DNA of 8,318 nt from Bacteroidota bacterium. Lineage in GTDB: Bacteria; Bacteroidota; Bacteroidia; Bacteroidales; Prolixibacteraceae. A model generated the notes under the pieces. That model saw only the letters and a list, made by a program, of their open reading frames with translations, did no database searches and was not told where the DNA came from. How positions within the stretch are numbered: position 1 is the first letter of the stretch; every line of letters starts with the position of its first letter. Position numbers and translations under genes: made by a program. This document shows positions 1 to 5,962 of the stretch, in pieces. The DNA is taken from contig JAUYTA010000998.1 of the NCBI GenBank assembly GCA_030695265.1, positions 1-8,318 of the forward strand. Direction: 5' to 3'.

Positions 1-374
1 GCACCGGTTGCATCCGATTTCTTAACAGATCCGTAGCCGATTACAACCACTTCATCCAATTGTTCAGTATCAACCACAAGTGCAACCCTAAGGGCTTGTT
101 GTCCCTGAGCTACAATTTCCTGTGTTTTGTAACCGATAAATGAAAACTGAATGACTTCACCCCTGTTTACACTTAGGGTAAAATTGCCGTCGAAATTAGA
201 AATAGTTCCATTGGTAGTTCCTTTAACCACAATAGATACACCTGGCAAAGCTTCTCCCGATGAGCTATCGGTCACCTTGCCCGAAAATACCGATTGCTGT
301 GCCATTGCGAGGTTTCCCAGCAGAAGCGACAGAATCAATATTGTTACATTTAGGTTTTTGCGAATAATCCTCAT
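1..374 (-). CDS. SusC/RagA-type TonB-dependent outer-membrane transporter, N-terminal 124 codons (cut by window edge)
   Basis: Proteins of this family form a TonB-driven outer-membrane barrel that imports glycans or other large nutrients, usually with a SusD lipoprotein. The visible part starts with ATG at 374. Residues 1-25 look like a signal peptide (basic start, hydrophobic stretch ILILSLLLGNLA, cleavage likely after AMA before QQ). There is no lipobox cysteine. Residues 29-100 match the carboxypeptidase-regulatory-like beta domain that precedes the plug in SusC proteins (SGKVTD, LPGVSIVVKGT, FDGNF, FIGYKTQE). Residues 107-115 read DEVVVIGYG, the family hallmark at the start of the plug, followed by SVKKSDATG. 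The plug, the barrel and any SusD partner lie outside the window. The start is preceded by an AT-rich leader without a Shine-Dalgarno sequence, normal for Bacteroidota. The gene diverges from a LacI-type regulator, which suggests a glycan-utilisation locus; the substrate cannot be read from this fragment. Confidence 0.95.
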   Translation of the reverse strand, partial: MRIIRKNLNVTILILSLLLGNLAMAQQSVFSGKVTDSSSGEALPGVSIVVKGTTNGTISNFDGNFTLSVNRGEVIQFSFIGYKTQEIVAQGQQALRVALVVDTEQLDEVVVIGYGSVKKSDATG

Positions 375-487
375 TTTTTAATTAATTATTGGTTCAAATA
401 CTCGTTTTAAACTCATTGATTTGTTTTTTAGTTAATTCCTTTGATTGTTCTCCGTTTTTTGACTTCATAAATATTAATTCCGGGACC

Positions 488-496
488 AAAGTATAT
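488..496 (-). promoter_or_regulatory. Possible -7 element of the susC-like promoter
   Basis: Read on the minus strand this is TATACTTTG, which resembles the Bacteroidota -7 element TAnnTTTG but has one extra base in the spacer. No good TTG-type -33 element is present at the usual 19-20 bp upstream; the sequence there is a T run. The implied leader to the ATG at 374 would be somewhat over 100 nt, which is common for susC genes. The operator at 539-564 would then lie upstream of the -33 region. This is a weak call. Confidence 0.25.
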
Positions 497-517
497 AAAC
501 TGTTAAGATTTAGTTAA

Positions 518-579
518 AAAATGTTATAATCTGTTTACTGCAAACGATTGCGATGTCGTTTGCATACAAAATGTTATAA
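518..579. repeat. Pair of 12-bp direct repeats flanking the LacI-type operator
   Basis: AAAATGTTATAA occurs at 518-529 and again at 568-579, identical and exactly 50 bp apart. The operator at 539-564 sits between them. Fifty base pairs is close to five helical turns, so both copies face the same side of the DNA. They could be binding sites of a second regulator or the remains of a local duplication. AT-rich words recur by chance fairly often, so the functional reading is inference. Confidence 0.5.
539..564. promoter_or_regulatory. LacI-family operator
   Basis: The arms TGCAAACGA (539-547) and TCGTTTGCA (556-564) form a perfect 9-bp inverted repeat around an 8-bp spacer. Inside it, 540-551 reads GCAAACGATTGC, a near-palindrome centred on CG with GCAA and TTGC ends. 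This is the general form of operators bound by LacI-family proteins such as PurR and CcpA. A second half-site CGTTTGC follows at 557-563. Its position between a LacI-family gene and a divergent susC-like gene makes it the best candidate binding site for the regulator encoded at 698. Two overlapping sites or one wide dyad are both possible. Which gene it controls, and the sign of control, are inference. Confidence 0.7.
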
Positions 580-697
580 AACAGGTAGTTGCTGGTAGGT
601 ATGAATCACAGCTGTTTTGTCAGGAATTTTTGATAATTTAAGCAACTCTATTATCGACCAACTTTATGAACCCAAACTATTGTTTATAACCGGAAAT

Positions 698-1717
698 ATG
701 CGTAGCAATCAAATTACAATCAAGGATATAGCGCGAATTCTGGGGATCTCCCCTTCAACAGTATCAAGGGCGCTGAAAGATCATCCGGATATAAATGTTG
801 ACACAAAAAAGGCGGTGAACGATTTGGCCAGCAAATTAAAGTACCGGCCAAACGCGGTTGCCCTCAGTTTAAAAAATAGCAGAAGCAACACCATTGGAGT
901 GATGATTCCCGAAATCGTTCATTATTTCTTCTCTTCTGTTATCAGTGGGATTGACGATGTGGCTTCACAAAAAGGGTTCACAGTAATCATTTGTCAATCG
1001 AACGAAAGTTACGACCGTGAAGTGGCCAATGCACGGACCTTGCTTTCGCACCGGGTTGACGGAGTCCTTGTATCCATCTCAAAAGAGACAAATTCGTTCG
1101 ACCATCTGATTGATCTTCAGGAAGGCGGAATCCCTCTTGTGTTTTTTGACCGTATAGCTTCTGAAGTCAATGCCGACCAGGTGGTAATTGACGATATGGA
1201 GGCATCATACAAAGCAACGCGCCACATGATTGAGACCGGACGTAAACGAATTGCTCATTTTGCCGGTCCGCAAAGTTTAGTTATTGGCCGTGATCGCCTT
1301 CAGGGATATTTGAATGCCCTGACAGAAGCCGGGTTGCCCATTGACAATCGCCTGATTATTGAAGCTGACGACTTTGAAAAGGCACGAAATGCCGTGGTTG
1401 AATTGATTGATGCCGGGATTGTTCCTGACGGAATTTTTGCAGTGAACGACCTGACAGCCATTGGAGCCATGCAGACTTTTCAGAAAAAAGGATTCAAGGT
1501 ACCCGATGAGATATCGATTGTCGGTTTCTCCGATGGCCGTTTTTCCGGAATTACCGACCCAAATCTCACTTCGGTTGATCAGCATGGTTATGAAATGGGT
1601 ACCACGGCGGCTGAAATACTCTTCAACAGGATACTTTCAAACGAAACCGAATACATTCCTGAAGTAAGAATATTAAGTGCAGATTTGATAGTTCGGGGGA
1701 GTTCTTTAAAAGAATAG
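698..1717 (+). CDS. LacI/GalR-family transcriptional regulator
   Basis: A DNA-binding sugar-responsive regulator of 339 residues, the usual size for the family. The start is ATG at 698, because MRSNQITIKDIARILG places the helix-turn-helix at the very N-terminus as in other LacI proteins. The frame remains open back to a TTG at 617, adding 27 residues of no known domain. Residues 7-26 (TIKDIARILGISPSTVSRAL) are the HTH. Residues 49-60 (YRPNAVALSLKN) are the hinge helix that inserts in the minor groove at the operator's central CG. From about residue 64 (NTIGVMIPEIVHYFF) a periplasmic-binding-protein-like effector domain runs to the end, with VDGVLVSISKET, VFFDR, GIFAVNDLTAIGAM and ISIVGFSDG as typical blocks. 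The gene diverges from a susC-like gene with a LacI-type operator between them, so local control of glycan uptake and autoregulation are likely. The effector is unknown. Confidence 0.95.
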   Translation: MRSNQITIKDIARILGISPSTVSRALKDHPDINVDTKKAVNDLASKLKYRPNAVALSLKNSRSNTIGVMIPEIVHYFFSSVISGIDDVASQKGFTVIICQSNESYDREVANARTLLSHRVDGVLVSISKETNSFDHLIDLQEGGIPLVFFDRIASEVNADQVVIDDMEASYKATRHMIETGRKRIAHFAGPQSLVIGRDRLQGYLNALTEAGLPIDNRLIIEADDFEKARNAVVELIDAGIVPDGIFAVNDLTAIGAMQTFQKKGFKVPDEISIVGFSDGRFSGITDPNLTSVDQHGYEMGTTAAEILFNRILSNETEYIPEVRILSADLIVRGSSLKE

Positions 1718-1734
1718 ATTTATCACTTTTCTCA

Positions 1735-1864
1735 TTGCGCCTATAAATCACGACAAAGTGAAATATGCACCTGTTTATAACAGGTTGCGCCTAATTATTT
1801 TTATATTGCGCCTAAAATGTACGAAAAATGTCTATTCGCGCCCGTTTTTATTGTGATGCGCCCG
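1735..1864 (+). repeat. Phased array of five GCGCC words upstream of and overlapping the Fic frame
   Basis: TTGCGCCTA occurs three times, at 1735-1743, 1785-1793 and 1806-1814. Two related words GCGCCCG, each followed by at least five T, occur at 1838-1844 and 1858-1864. The GCGCC cores start at 1737, 1787, 1808, 1838 and 1858, giving steps of 50, 21, 30 and 20 bp, all near whole helical turns. Each core is followed by an AT-only or nearly AT-only stretch. The last two copies fall inside the longest Fic reading frame but 20 bp apart, so they are read in different codon phases. That points to conservation as DNA rather than as protein. A cooperative regulator-binding array is the likely role; no known family of sites is recognised. 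Confidence 0.6.
1769..1785. promoter_or_regulatory. Perfect 17-bp dyad between lacI-family gene and Fic gene
   Basis: ACCTGTTTATAACAGGT has two 7-base arms around TAT and lies within the GCGCC array, ending one base into the second TTGCGCCTA copy. It could be an operator for a dimeric regulator of the Fic gene. It could also be a small hairpin terminating the upstream regulator gene, but no uninterrupted T run follows directly; GCGCCTAATTATTTTTAT does. A second, weaker dyad, TCACTTT at 1723-1729 and AAAGTGA at 1755-1761, lies just after the regulator's stop codon. Confidence 0.4.
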
Positions 1865-3396
1865 TTTTTTACGGAAGGAAAGTGATTGAGCAAGGAACAA
1901 TCATGGGTTATGCAGCCATTATCTATGCATTAAACTTAAAGATTCCATTACCTGAATCAATAGCATTGGTTTGCAACCAAAACAAGAAATATCAAACCGA
2001 TGAATGGAATATCTTTCCAGTAAGCTATCTGCCTGTAATTCATGAAGAAATGACAGAACTGGAAGCTTTATACAAACAGCTGGTATTTGCTCTAAAATAT
2101 GAAGGCGTAAATTTATTGGTTTTCAGTTCTTTAATAAAACACTATGGTTTCGGTCGTTTAACAGAACTGATTAAATTTGAGCCAACCGGCCAGTATTCGA
2201 GGAGAATATGGTTTTTAATTGAATGGATTTCAGGAACACCATTTGCCGAAATTCCTGATTTGACCAAGAAGGGCTATGTAAATTTATTGGATGAAAAATT
2301 GCAGTACGCCATTCGGGGAGAAAAGTCTCCGCGTCACATGATTATCAACAACCTGCCCGGGTTCCGTGATTTTTGTCCGTTAATACGTAAAACATCCAAA
2401 CTGGAGCAATACATTGCCGCCGATCTTTCCAATCAAAACAACACCCGTCTGAAAGGGATACATAAAGATACCTTACTCAGAACATCCGCTTTTCTATTGC
2501 TCAAAGACTCAAAAGCATCTTTTACCATTGAAGGCGAAAGTCCTAAAAGCAAGCGTGCAGCACGGTGGGGGCAAGTAATAGGTCAGGCAGGGACAAGTGA
2601 TTTAAGCAAAGATGAACTTAAGCGTTTGCAACAAATTGTTATTGAGAATGATCGGTTTGTAGATATGGGATTTCGAAAGAAAGGTGGCTTTGTTGGTGAG
2701 CACGATCGCTCTACAGGTGAACCTATTCCTGAACATATTTCAGCAAAATGGCAGGACATTGAAAAACTGACCGACGGATTGATTGAGACCAATGAATTAT
2801 TATTAGAAATCAATATCGATGCAGTTATTGCGGCCACGGTTATTGCTTTTGGTTTTGTTTTCATCCATCCGTTTGAAGATGGAAATGGAAGGATCCACCG
2901 CTATCTGATCCATCATCTGCTGGCAAAAAAAAGGTTTTCACAGCAGGGAATTATTTTTCCTGTTTCGGCTTCAATTCTGAACCATATAGAGGACTACAAA
3001 CAAGTACTGGAATCATTTTCCCATCCATTGTTGGATTTTATTGAATGGAAAAAAACCAGTGATCACAATATTGAAGTACAAAACGATACCTTCGATTTTT
3101 ACCGGTATTTTGATGCAACCCGACAGGCAGAGTTTTTATACGATTGTGTGAAAGACACAATTGAGAACATTATTCCGGAGGAGATTCAGTATTTAATTGC
3201 CTATGATGGGTTTAAACGGTATTTGGACGATGATTTTGAAATGCCGGACAAGATGGTCGCATTGCTTATAAAATTTTTGGGGCAGAACAACGGACAGCTT
3301 TCAAAAAGAGCCAGAGAAAAAGAGTTTCCACAATTGACTGAAAATGAAATTATAGATATTGAGCGTAATTTCAGACTGTATTTTGGAAACGAATAA
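1828..3396 (+). CDS. Fic-domain protein (AMP-transferase type) with built-in inhibitory helix
   Basis: Fic enzymes move AMP from ATP, or another nucleotide-derived group, to a hydroxyl on a target protein. The full core HPFEDGNGRIHR is present at residues 347-358 of the 522-residue frame: His347 catalytic base, acidic residue plus GNGR for Mg-ATP phosphates. SFTIEG at 231-236 matches the (S/T)xxxE(G/N) inhibitory motif N-terminal to the Fic fold (class II), with Glu235 expected to block the active site. The N-terminal third carries the family block ending NNLPGFRDFCPLIRKT, and residues from about 385 form a helical C-terminal extension. No signal peptide is seen, so it should act in the cytoplasm. 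The longest frame is given; ATG at 1903 (MGYAAIIYALNL, 497 residues) is at least as likely, because two GCGCC repeats lie between the two starts. The gene is about 32-47% G+C in sampled lines against about 50% in its neighbours, suggesting transfer. No antitoxin gene adjoins it; the target is unknown. Confidence 0.92.
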   Translation: MSIRARFYCDAPVFYGRKVIEQGTIMGYAAIIYALNLKIPLPESIALVCNQNKKYQTDEWNIFPVSYLPVIHEEMTELEALYKQLVFALKYEGVNLLVFSSLIKHYGFGRLTELIKFEPTGQYSRRIWFLIEWISGTPFAEIPDLTKKGYVNLLDEKLQYAIRGEKSPRHMIINNLPGFRDFCPLIRKTSKLEQYIAADLSNQNNTRLKGIHKDTLLRTSAFLLLKDSKASFTIEGESPKSKRAARWGQVIGQAGTSDLSKDELKRLQQIVIENDRFVDMGFRKKGGFVGEHDRSTGEPIPEHISAKWQDIEKLTDGLIETNELLLEINIDAVIAATVIAFGFVFIHPFEDGNGRIHRYLIHHLLAKKRFSQQGIIFPVSASILNHIEDYKQVLESFSHPLLDFIEWKKTSDHNIEVQNDTFDFYRYFDATRQAEFLYDCVKDTIENIIPEEIQYLIAYDGFKRYLDDDFEMPDKMVALLIKFLGQNNGQLSKRAREKEFPQLTENEIIDIERNFRLYFGNE

Positions 3397-3405
3397 ATAC
3401 TGAAA

Positions 3406-4140
3406 TCACTTTTTCAACGCTGCCTTGCTGAAAATATATTCCGGAATGTCCACGTTGAACTCAATTTTGCTGATTTTGAATTCCGTGCCATCGCCGTCTT
3501 TGAGCATGTCTTTGTAAACCATGGTAGCAGGAAACCATCGGCCTTTTACCTGAATGACATCTTTCATTTCCAAACGTTTGAGCAATTGCCCGCTTTTTGC
3601 GTACAGTTCTTGTTTCAGCGGCACAAAACGCTCTGCATCCACCCACATTTTTTGTGAGTGGTAGGCAACATCAGTCACCTTGGCGGTAAGTTCAATCAGG
3701 TAGGTTTTGCGGCCATTCAACTCTTCTTCGGCCATCACTTTCGCATCGTAAATGTCGGTCAGTTTGCGGTCGTCCATCATGTCTTCGTATGAAAGGTCTG
3801 AACCCATTACCGACTGTCGCAGCATGTGTCCTGAAATCTGGATGATGCGGTCGGTCGATGGTGAGTAAATCCAAAGCTGGTTTTCAAGTTTCAGCATTTT
3901 GGTTCCCTGTTCACGGGCAGGAGAAAGGTACTCGGTAAACGATTTTTTGTCGCCCATCGCGTAGGTTTTCGAGGTAATGGTTCGCGCACCACGTTTCCCT
4001 TGTATGGTTATCGACGATTCCATCACCCGGTTATCCGACGACAGGTTTTTGTCCACTTTTTTCAGAATTTCGTTGGCATCGGGAGCGCTGAAACCAGTCA
4101 ATGTGATAATAGTCAAGATGAATGCGATGATTGTTTTCAT
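3406..4140 (-). CDS. Periplasmic LolA-like protein (outer membrane lipoprotein-sorting protein family)
   Basis: Predicted exported protein of 244 residues with a LolA/LolB-like half-barrel, the fold that shields a lipid or acyl chain while crossing the periplasm. The start is ATG at 4140 (MKTIIAFILTIITL), giving a clean signal peptide cleaved after FSA at residue 19. The frame is open 13 codons further, but those codons lie in a repeat. There is no lipobox cysteine, so the mature protein should be soluble. Family blocks are visible: YLSPAREQGTKML (71-83), LWIYSPSTDRIIQI (89-102) and MGSDLSYEDMM (112-122). It is the last gene of the minus-strand ABC operon and ends 9 bp from the convergent Fic gene, with no obvious terminator hairpin. 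In context it is the likely acceptor or carrier for cargo extracted by the two permeases. It is not the housekeeping LolA by any specific mark; cargo is unknown. Confidence 0.88.
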   Translation of the reverse strand: MKTIIAFILTIITLTGFSAPDANEILKKVDKNLSSDNRVMESSITIQGKRGARTITSKTYAMGDKKSFTEYLSPAREQGTKMLKLENQLWIYSPSTDRIIQISGHMLRQSVMGSDLSYEDMMDDRKLTDIYDAKVMAEEELNGRKTYLIELTAKVTDVAYHSQKMWVDAERFVPLKQELYAKSGQLLKRLEMKDVIQVKGRWFPATMVYKDMLKDGDGTEFKISKIEFNVDIPEYIFSKAALKK

Positions 4141-4156
4141 TTTCTTTTTTTTTGTG

Positions 4157-4218
4157 AACCACATAGGCACATAGGTCACATAGTTTCTTTTTTATGTGTT
4201 TTATGTGCCTATGTGGTT
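4157..4218. repeat. CACATAGG-type inverted repeat able to form a long hairpin
   Basis: AACCACATAGGCACATA (4157-4173) and TATGTGCCTATGTGGTT (4202-4218) are perfect 17-bp inverted arms. After a 3-base mismatch on each side, CACATA (4177-4182) pairs with TATGTG (4193-4198), leaving a 10-nt loop. Each arm is three copies of a CACATAG word, with steps of 8 then 9 bp on the left and 9 then 8 on the right. It fills the 94-bp gap between the second permease and the LolA-like gene. In the operon transcript it could attenuate, process or protect the mRNA. Its modular form looks like a dispersed intergenic repeat rather than a simple terminator, since no T run follows it in the minus direction until after 4153. 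Confidence 0.75.
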
Positions 4219-4234
4219 ATTATTTATATCAATT

Positions 4235-5512
4235 TTATGCCTCCAACTCTTTAAACAGTTGCGATGTTTTTCGTTTATAAATACCCACACCGGCAAGCAT
4301 TGCGCCAATTACAGTCGAAACGATTCCGGGCAGGAACCCGATGTAAAAATCAACCGGCGTAATGCGGGCCCGGATAATGGTGGGCATCATCATCGACGAG
4401 CCTTTCATCGAATCGCCAAGATTCAGGCCATAAGTTTGTAACAGCCAGGCAAAGAACAGCCCAAATACGGTTCCAACAACAGATCCTGCAATGCCAATCA
4501 TTACCGATTCGTAAACCAAAGTTCGATAGACATGCTTTTTCTCTTCGCCCATGGCCAGCCGGATACCAAATTCGCCGTAACGGCGTATTCCTCCGAGCAA
4601 TCCGGCATTCCACAAAACCAGCGACATGGCCAGCATAAATACAAAGGTAATAATGGCGCCCATCGTGTTCGACAAATCAACAAACTGCCCCATACTTCCC
4701 TGATCTTTGAGCGATAACATCACCGGTGCGTATTCATCATTTTCAGGATTTGGGAAAAGCTGTAAAAAATTTTCTTTTACTTCGGAAGCTTTGTCAGCCG
4801 AAAAGTATCCTGAACCAAAGAATCCAGTGATTTCAGTTGCGGCATCGTTCATGTCGAGCGCCAACCGAACATCTTCAATATCGGCAATAATGGTTCCCTT
4901 GTCCATTACCTGAACGCCAAAAGAAAGCGTCCCGGCCAGGATGAAGTTGTAATAACTCATACTTCCATTCATGGTCGAACCAATCAGGGTAACAGCATCG
5001 CCGGGATTTATGCCCAGCTTTTGCGAAAATTGTTCGCTTAGCAATATTTCGCCTTTCATTTCGGGTAAACGGCCACGCACCAGCGATTTTGCCATGCCCA
5101 TCCACTCTGTTTCGTCCGATTTTCCTGAAAGCAGATCAACGCCGATTCCAACGGCCGGGCCTTGCGAACGGGTTTCGCCGTTTTCATCGGGAGCGTCAAT
5201 CAAACCGCCGAATTGGATGCGTTCAACCCAGGCAACTTCAGGAAATTGCTGGCTAAGTTTTTCTTTCAAAGCGCTGGTTTCGAGCAGCGCCAGATCGGTC
5301 GGCATTTGGCTGATGTTTTCGGCAAACGATTTGGTTACCACTTTCACATGCCCAAAACTCAATTTGGCATTCATCTCGATCGAATCGTTCATCAAGCCGG
5401 TAATGTAGGCATGAAGAAACACGCTCAACGTTACGCCCACCGCAACGATGAGGATGGGCATCAGGCTGCGCCTTTTATCGCGCAGCAAACCTTTCAATAA
5501 GAACTGTATCAT
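4235..5512 (-). CDS. ABC transporter permease, FtsX/MacB (LolC/E-like) type, second in operon
   Basis: Inner-membrane subunit of 425 residues with the four-helix layout of the MacB/LolCDE superfamily. The first membrane segment is at about 17-41 (MPILIVAVGVTLSVFLHAYITGLM). A large periplasmic domain of the MacB-PCD type follows at about 42-283 (GEILLSEQFSQKLGINPGDAVTL is typical). Three further helices lie at about 284-307, 331-360 and 387-413. Between helices 2 and 3, IRRYGEFGIRLAMGEEKKHVY (309-329) is the FtsX-domain cytoplasmic segment that couples to the ATPase. Such permeases work by mechanotransmission, pulling lipidated or other cargo from the outer leaf of the inner membrane rather than passing it through a channel. 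It pairs with the permease at 6013-7188 as a probable heterodimer, as LolC and LolE do. It is separated from that gene by 500 bp holding the S23 unit, which is unusual because the other junctions in this operon are short. Confidence 0.93.
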   Translation of the reverse strand: MIQFLLKGLLRDKRRSLMPILIVAVGVTLSVFLHAYITGLMNDSIEMNAKLSFGHVKVVTKSFAENISQMPTDLALLETSALKEKLSQQFPEVAWVERIQFGGLIDAPDENGETRSQGPAVGIGVDLLSGKSDETEWMGMAKSLVRGRLPEMKGEILLSEQFSQKLGINPGDAVTLIGSTMNGSMSYYNFILAGTLSFGVQVMDKGTIIADIEDVRLALDMNDAATEITGFFGSGYFSADKASEVKENFLQLFPNPENDEYAPVMLSLKDQGSMGQFVDLSNTMGAIITFVFMLAMSLVLWNAGLLGGIRRYGEFGIRLAMGEEKKHVYRTLVYESVMIGIAGSVVGTVFGLFFAWLLQTYGLNLGDSMKGSSMMMPTIIRARITPVDFYIGFLPGIVSTVIGAMLAGVGIYKRKTSQLFKELEA

Positions 5513-5534
5513 AGTTTTATATTTTTACTGTTGA

Positions 5535-5577
5535 AGTTCATAGAGTACTTAGAGTTCATAGAGTACTTATAGTTAGG
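5535..5577 (+). repeat. Left 9-bp array flanking the S23-type gene
   Basis: Read on the plus strand, the 18-bp unit AGTTCATAGAGTACTTAG (5535-5552) is followed by a copy with one change at the last base (5553-5570) and a partial copy AGTTAGG (5571-5577). Each 18-bp unit is two 9-mers, AGTTCATAG and AGTACTTAG. The array begins 22 bp upstream of the second permease (start at 5512) and its last partial copy runs into the stop codon of the S23-type gene (5573-5575). The opposite array at 5963-6007 carries the same word in inverted orientation. Confidence 0.8.
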
Positions 5578-5932
5578 ATTTAAGGGTTTTGCTGATGGAG
5601 GTAAAGATTGCAAGTAATTCATTGGATTCTTTCAATAATCCTTGAAGTTTTAGCTCTTCAGCCCATTTCAGTTCCTGAATGATTTCAAGCCAGAAAACTG
5701 TCTCACTTGCTTCACTTTCAGCAATTCTAATTCTGCTTGCAAAATCTGCCTTACTTCTACCGCGATTTGCCTCGCGATAGTTAGCACCAACACTAGTTCC
5801 CGATTTCGAAACCTGGTTTTTCACAATTTTCCCTTCAACTGTATTTGGCAACTTTCCCGATAAACTCAATATCGAAATTGCAAACTTTTTTGTCCGCAAC
5901 TCCAACCCTTTTGCAAACTCTTTATTTTCCAT
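5573..5932 (-). CDS. Four-helix-bundle protein of the S23 / 23S rRNA intervening-sequence family
   Basis: A small protein of 119 residues, the normal family length. The start is ATG at 5932 (MENKEFAKGLELRTKK); a TTG five codons earlier is less likely. The centre, SGTSVGANYREANRGRSKADF (about residues 47-67), is the family signature. It is followed by helical segments RIRIAESEASETVFWLEIIQE and LLKESNELLAIFTSISKTLKS, giving a predicted antiparallel four-helix bundle. Relatives are encoded inside intervening sequences of bacterial 23S rRNA genes and are structurally related to the Avd protein of diversity-generating retroelements. Most free-standing copies have no known function, and basic residues suggest nucleic-acid binding. 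No rRNA sequence, reverse transcriptase or template/variable repeat pair is seen here. The gene is AT-rich and bracketed by inverted 9-bp arrays inside a transporter operon, so it looks like an insertion rather than a transporter component. It is co-directional with the operon and may be read through from it. Confidence 0.9.
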   Translation of the reverse strand: MENKEFAKGLELRTKKFAISILSLSGKLPNTVEGKIVKNQVSKSGTSVGANYREANRGRSKADFASRIRIAESEASETVFWLEIIQELKWAEELKLQGLLKESNELLAIFTSISKTLKS

Positions 5933-5962
5933 GTTATTGGCTTTCAATTATATTAACTGTTT

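Larger units (their letters stand above)
375..697. other. Divergent intergenic control region between susC-like gene and lacI-family gene
   Basis: This 323-bp stretch has no convincing gene. It is AT-rich and holds the start regions of two divergently transcribed genes. The clear structure is at 518-579: a LacI-type operator with two flanking 12-bp direct repeats, listed separately. Two weak promoter-like strings are present: TATACTTTG on the minus strand near 488-496, and TATAAT on the plus strand at 525-530. A frame starting with TTG at 617 runs into the regulator, but it adds 27 residues that the family does not normally have, so I treat 617-697 as leader. I see no riboswitch or small RNA. 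Confidence 0.6.

Noticed and set aside
151..381. Plus-strand 76-residue frame opposite the susC-like start
   Set aside because: The minus strand encodes a clear signal peptide and SusC signature over the same bases.
617..697. N-terminal extension of the LacI-type regulator from a TTG at 617
   Set aside because: The family's helix-turn-helix begins right after the ATG at 698; the extra 27 residues match no expected domain.
1817..1885. A 22-codon frame (MYEKCLFAPVF...) just upstream of the possible Fic start at 1903, as a leader peptide
   Set aside because: It is built from the two GCGCCCG-T repeats, has no composition or attenuator structure typical of a leader peptide, and overlaps the longest Fic frame. 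Kept only as a possibility.
1828..3396. Fic toxin-antitoxin pair
   Set aside because: No small antitoxin gene adjoins it; the inhibitory motif is inside the Fic protein itself (class II arrangement).
3397..3405. Bidirectional terminator between the convergent Fic and LolA-like genes
   Set aside because: The gap is only 9 bp and I see no GC-rich hairpin with a T run there or in the adjoining gene ends.
5573..5932. S23 gene as part of a 23S rRNA intervening sequence
   Set aside because: The flanks are permease genes, with no rRNA sequence on either side.
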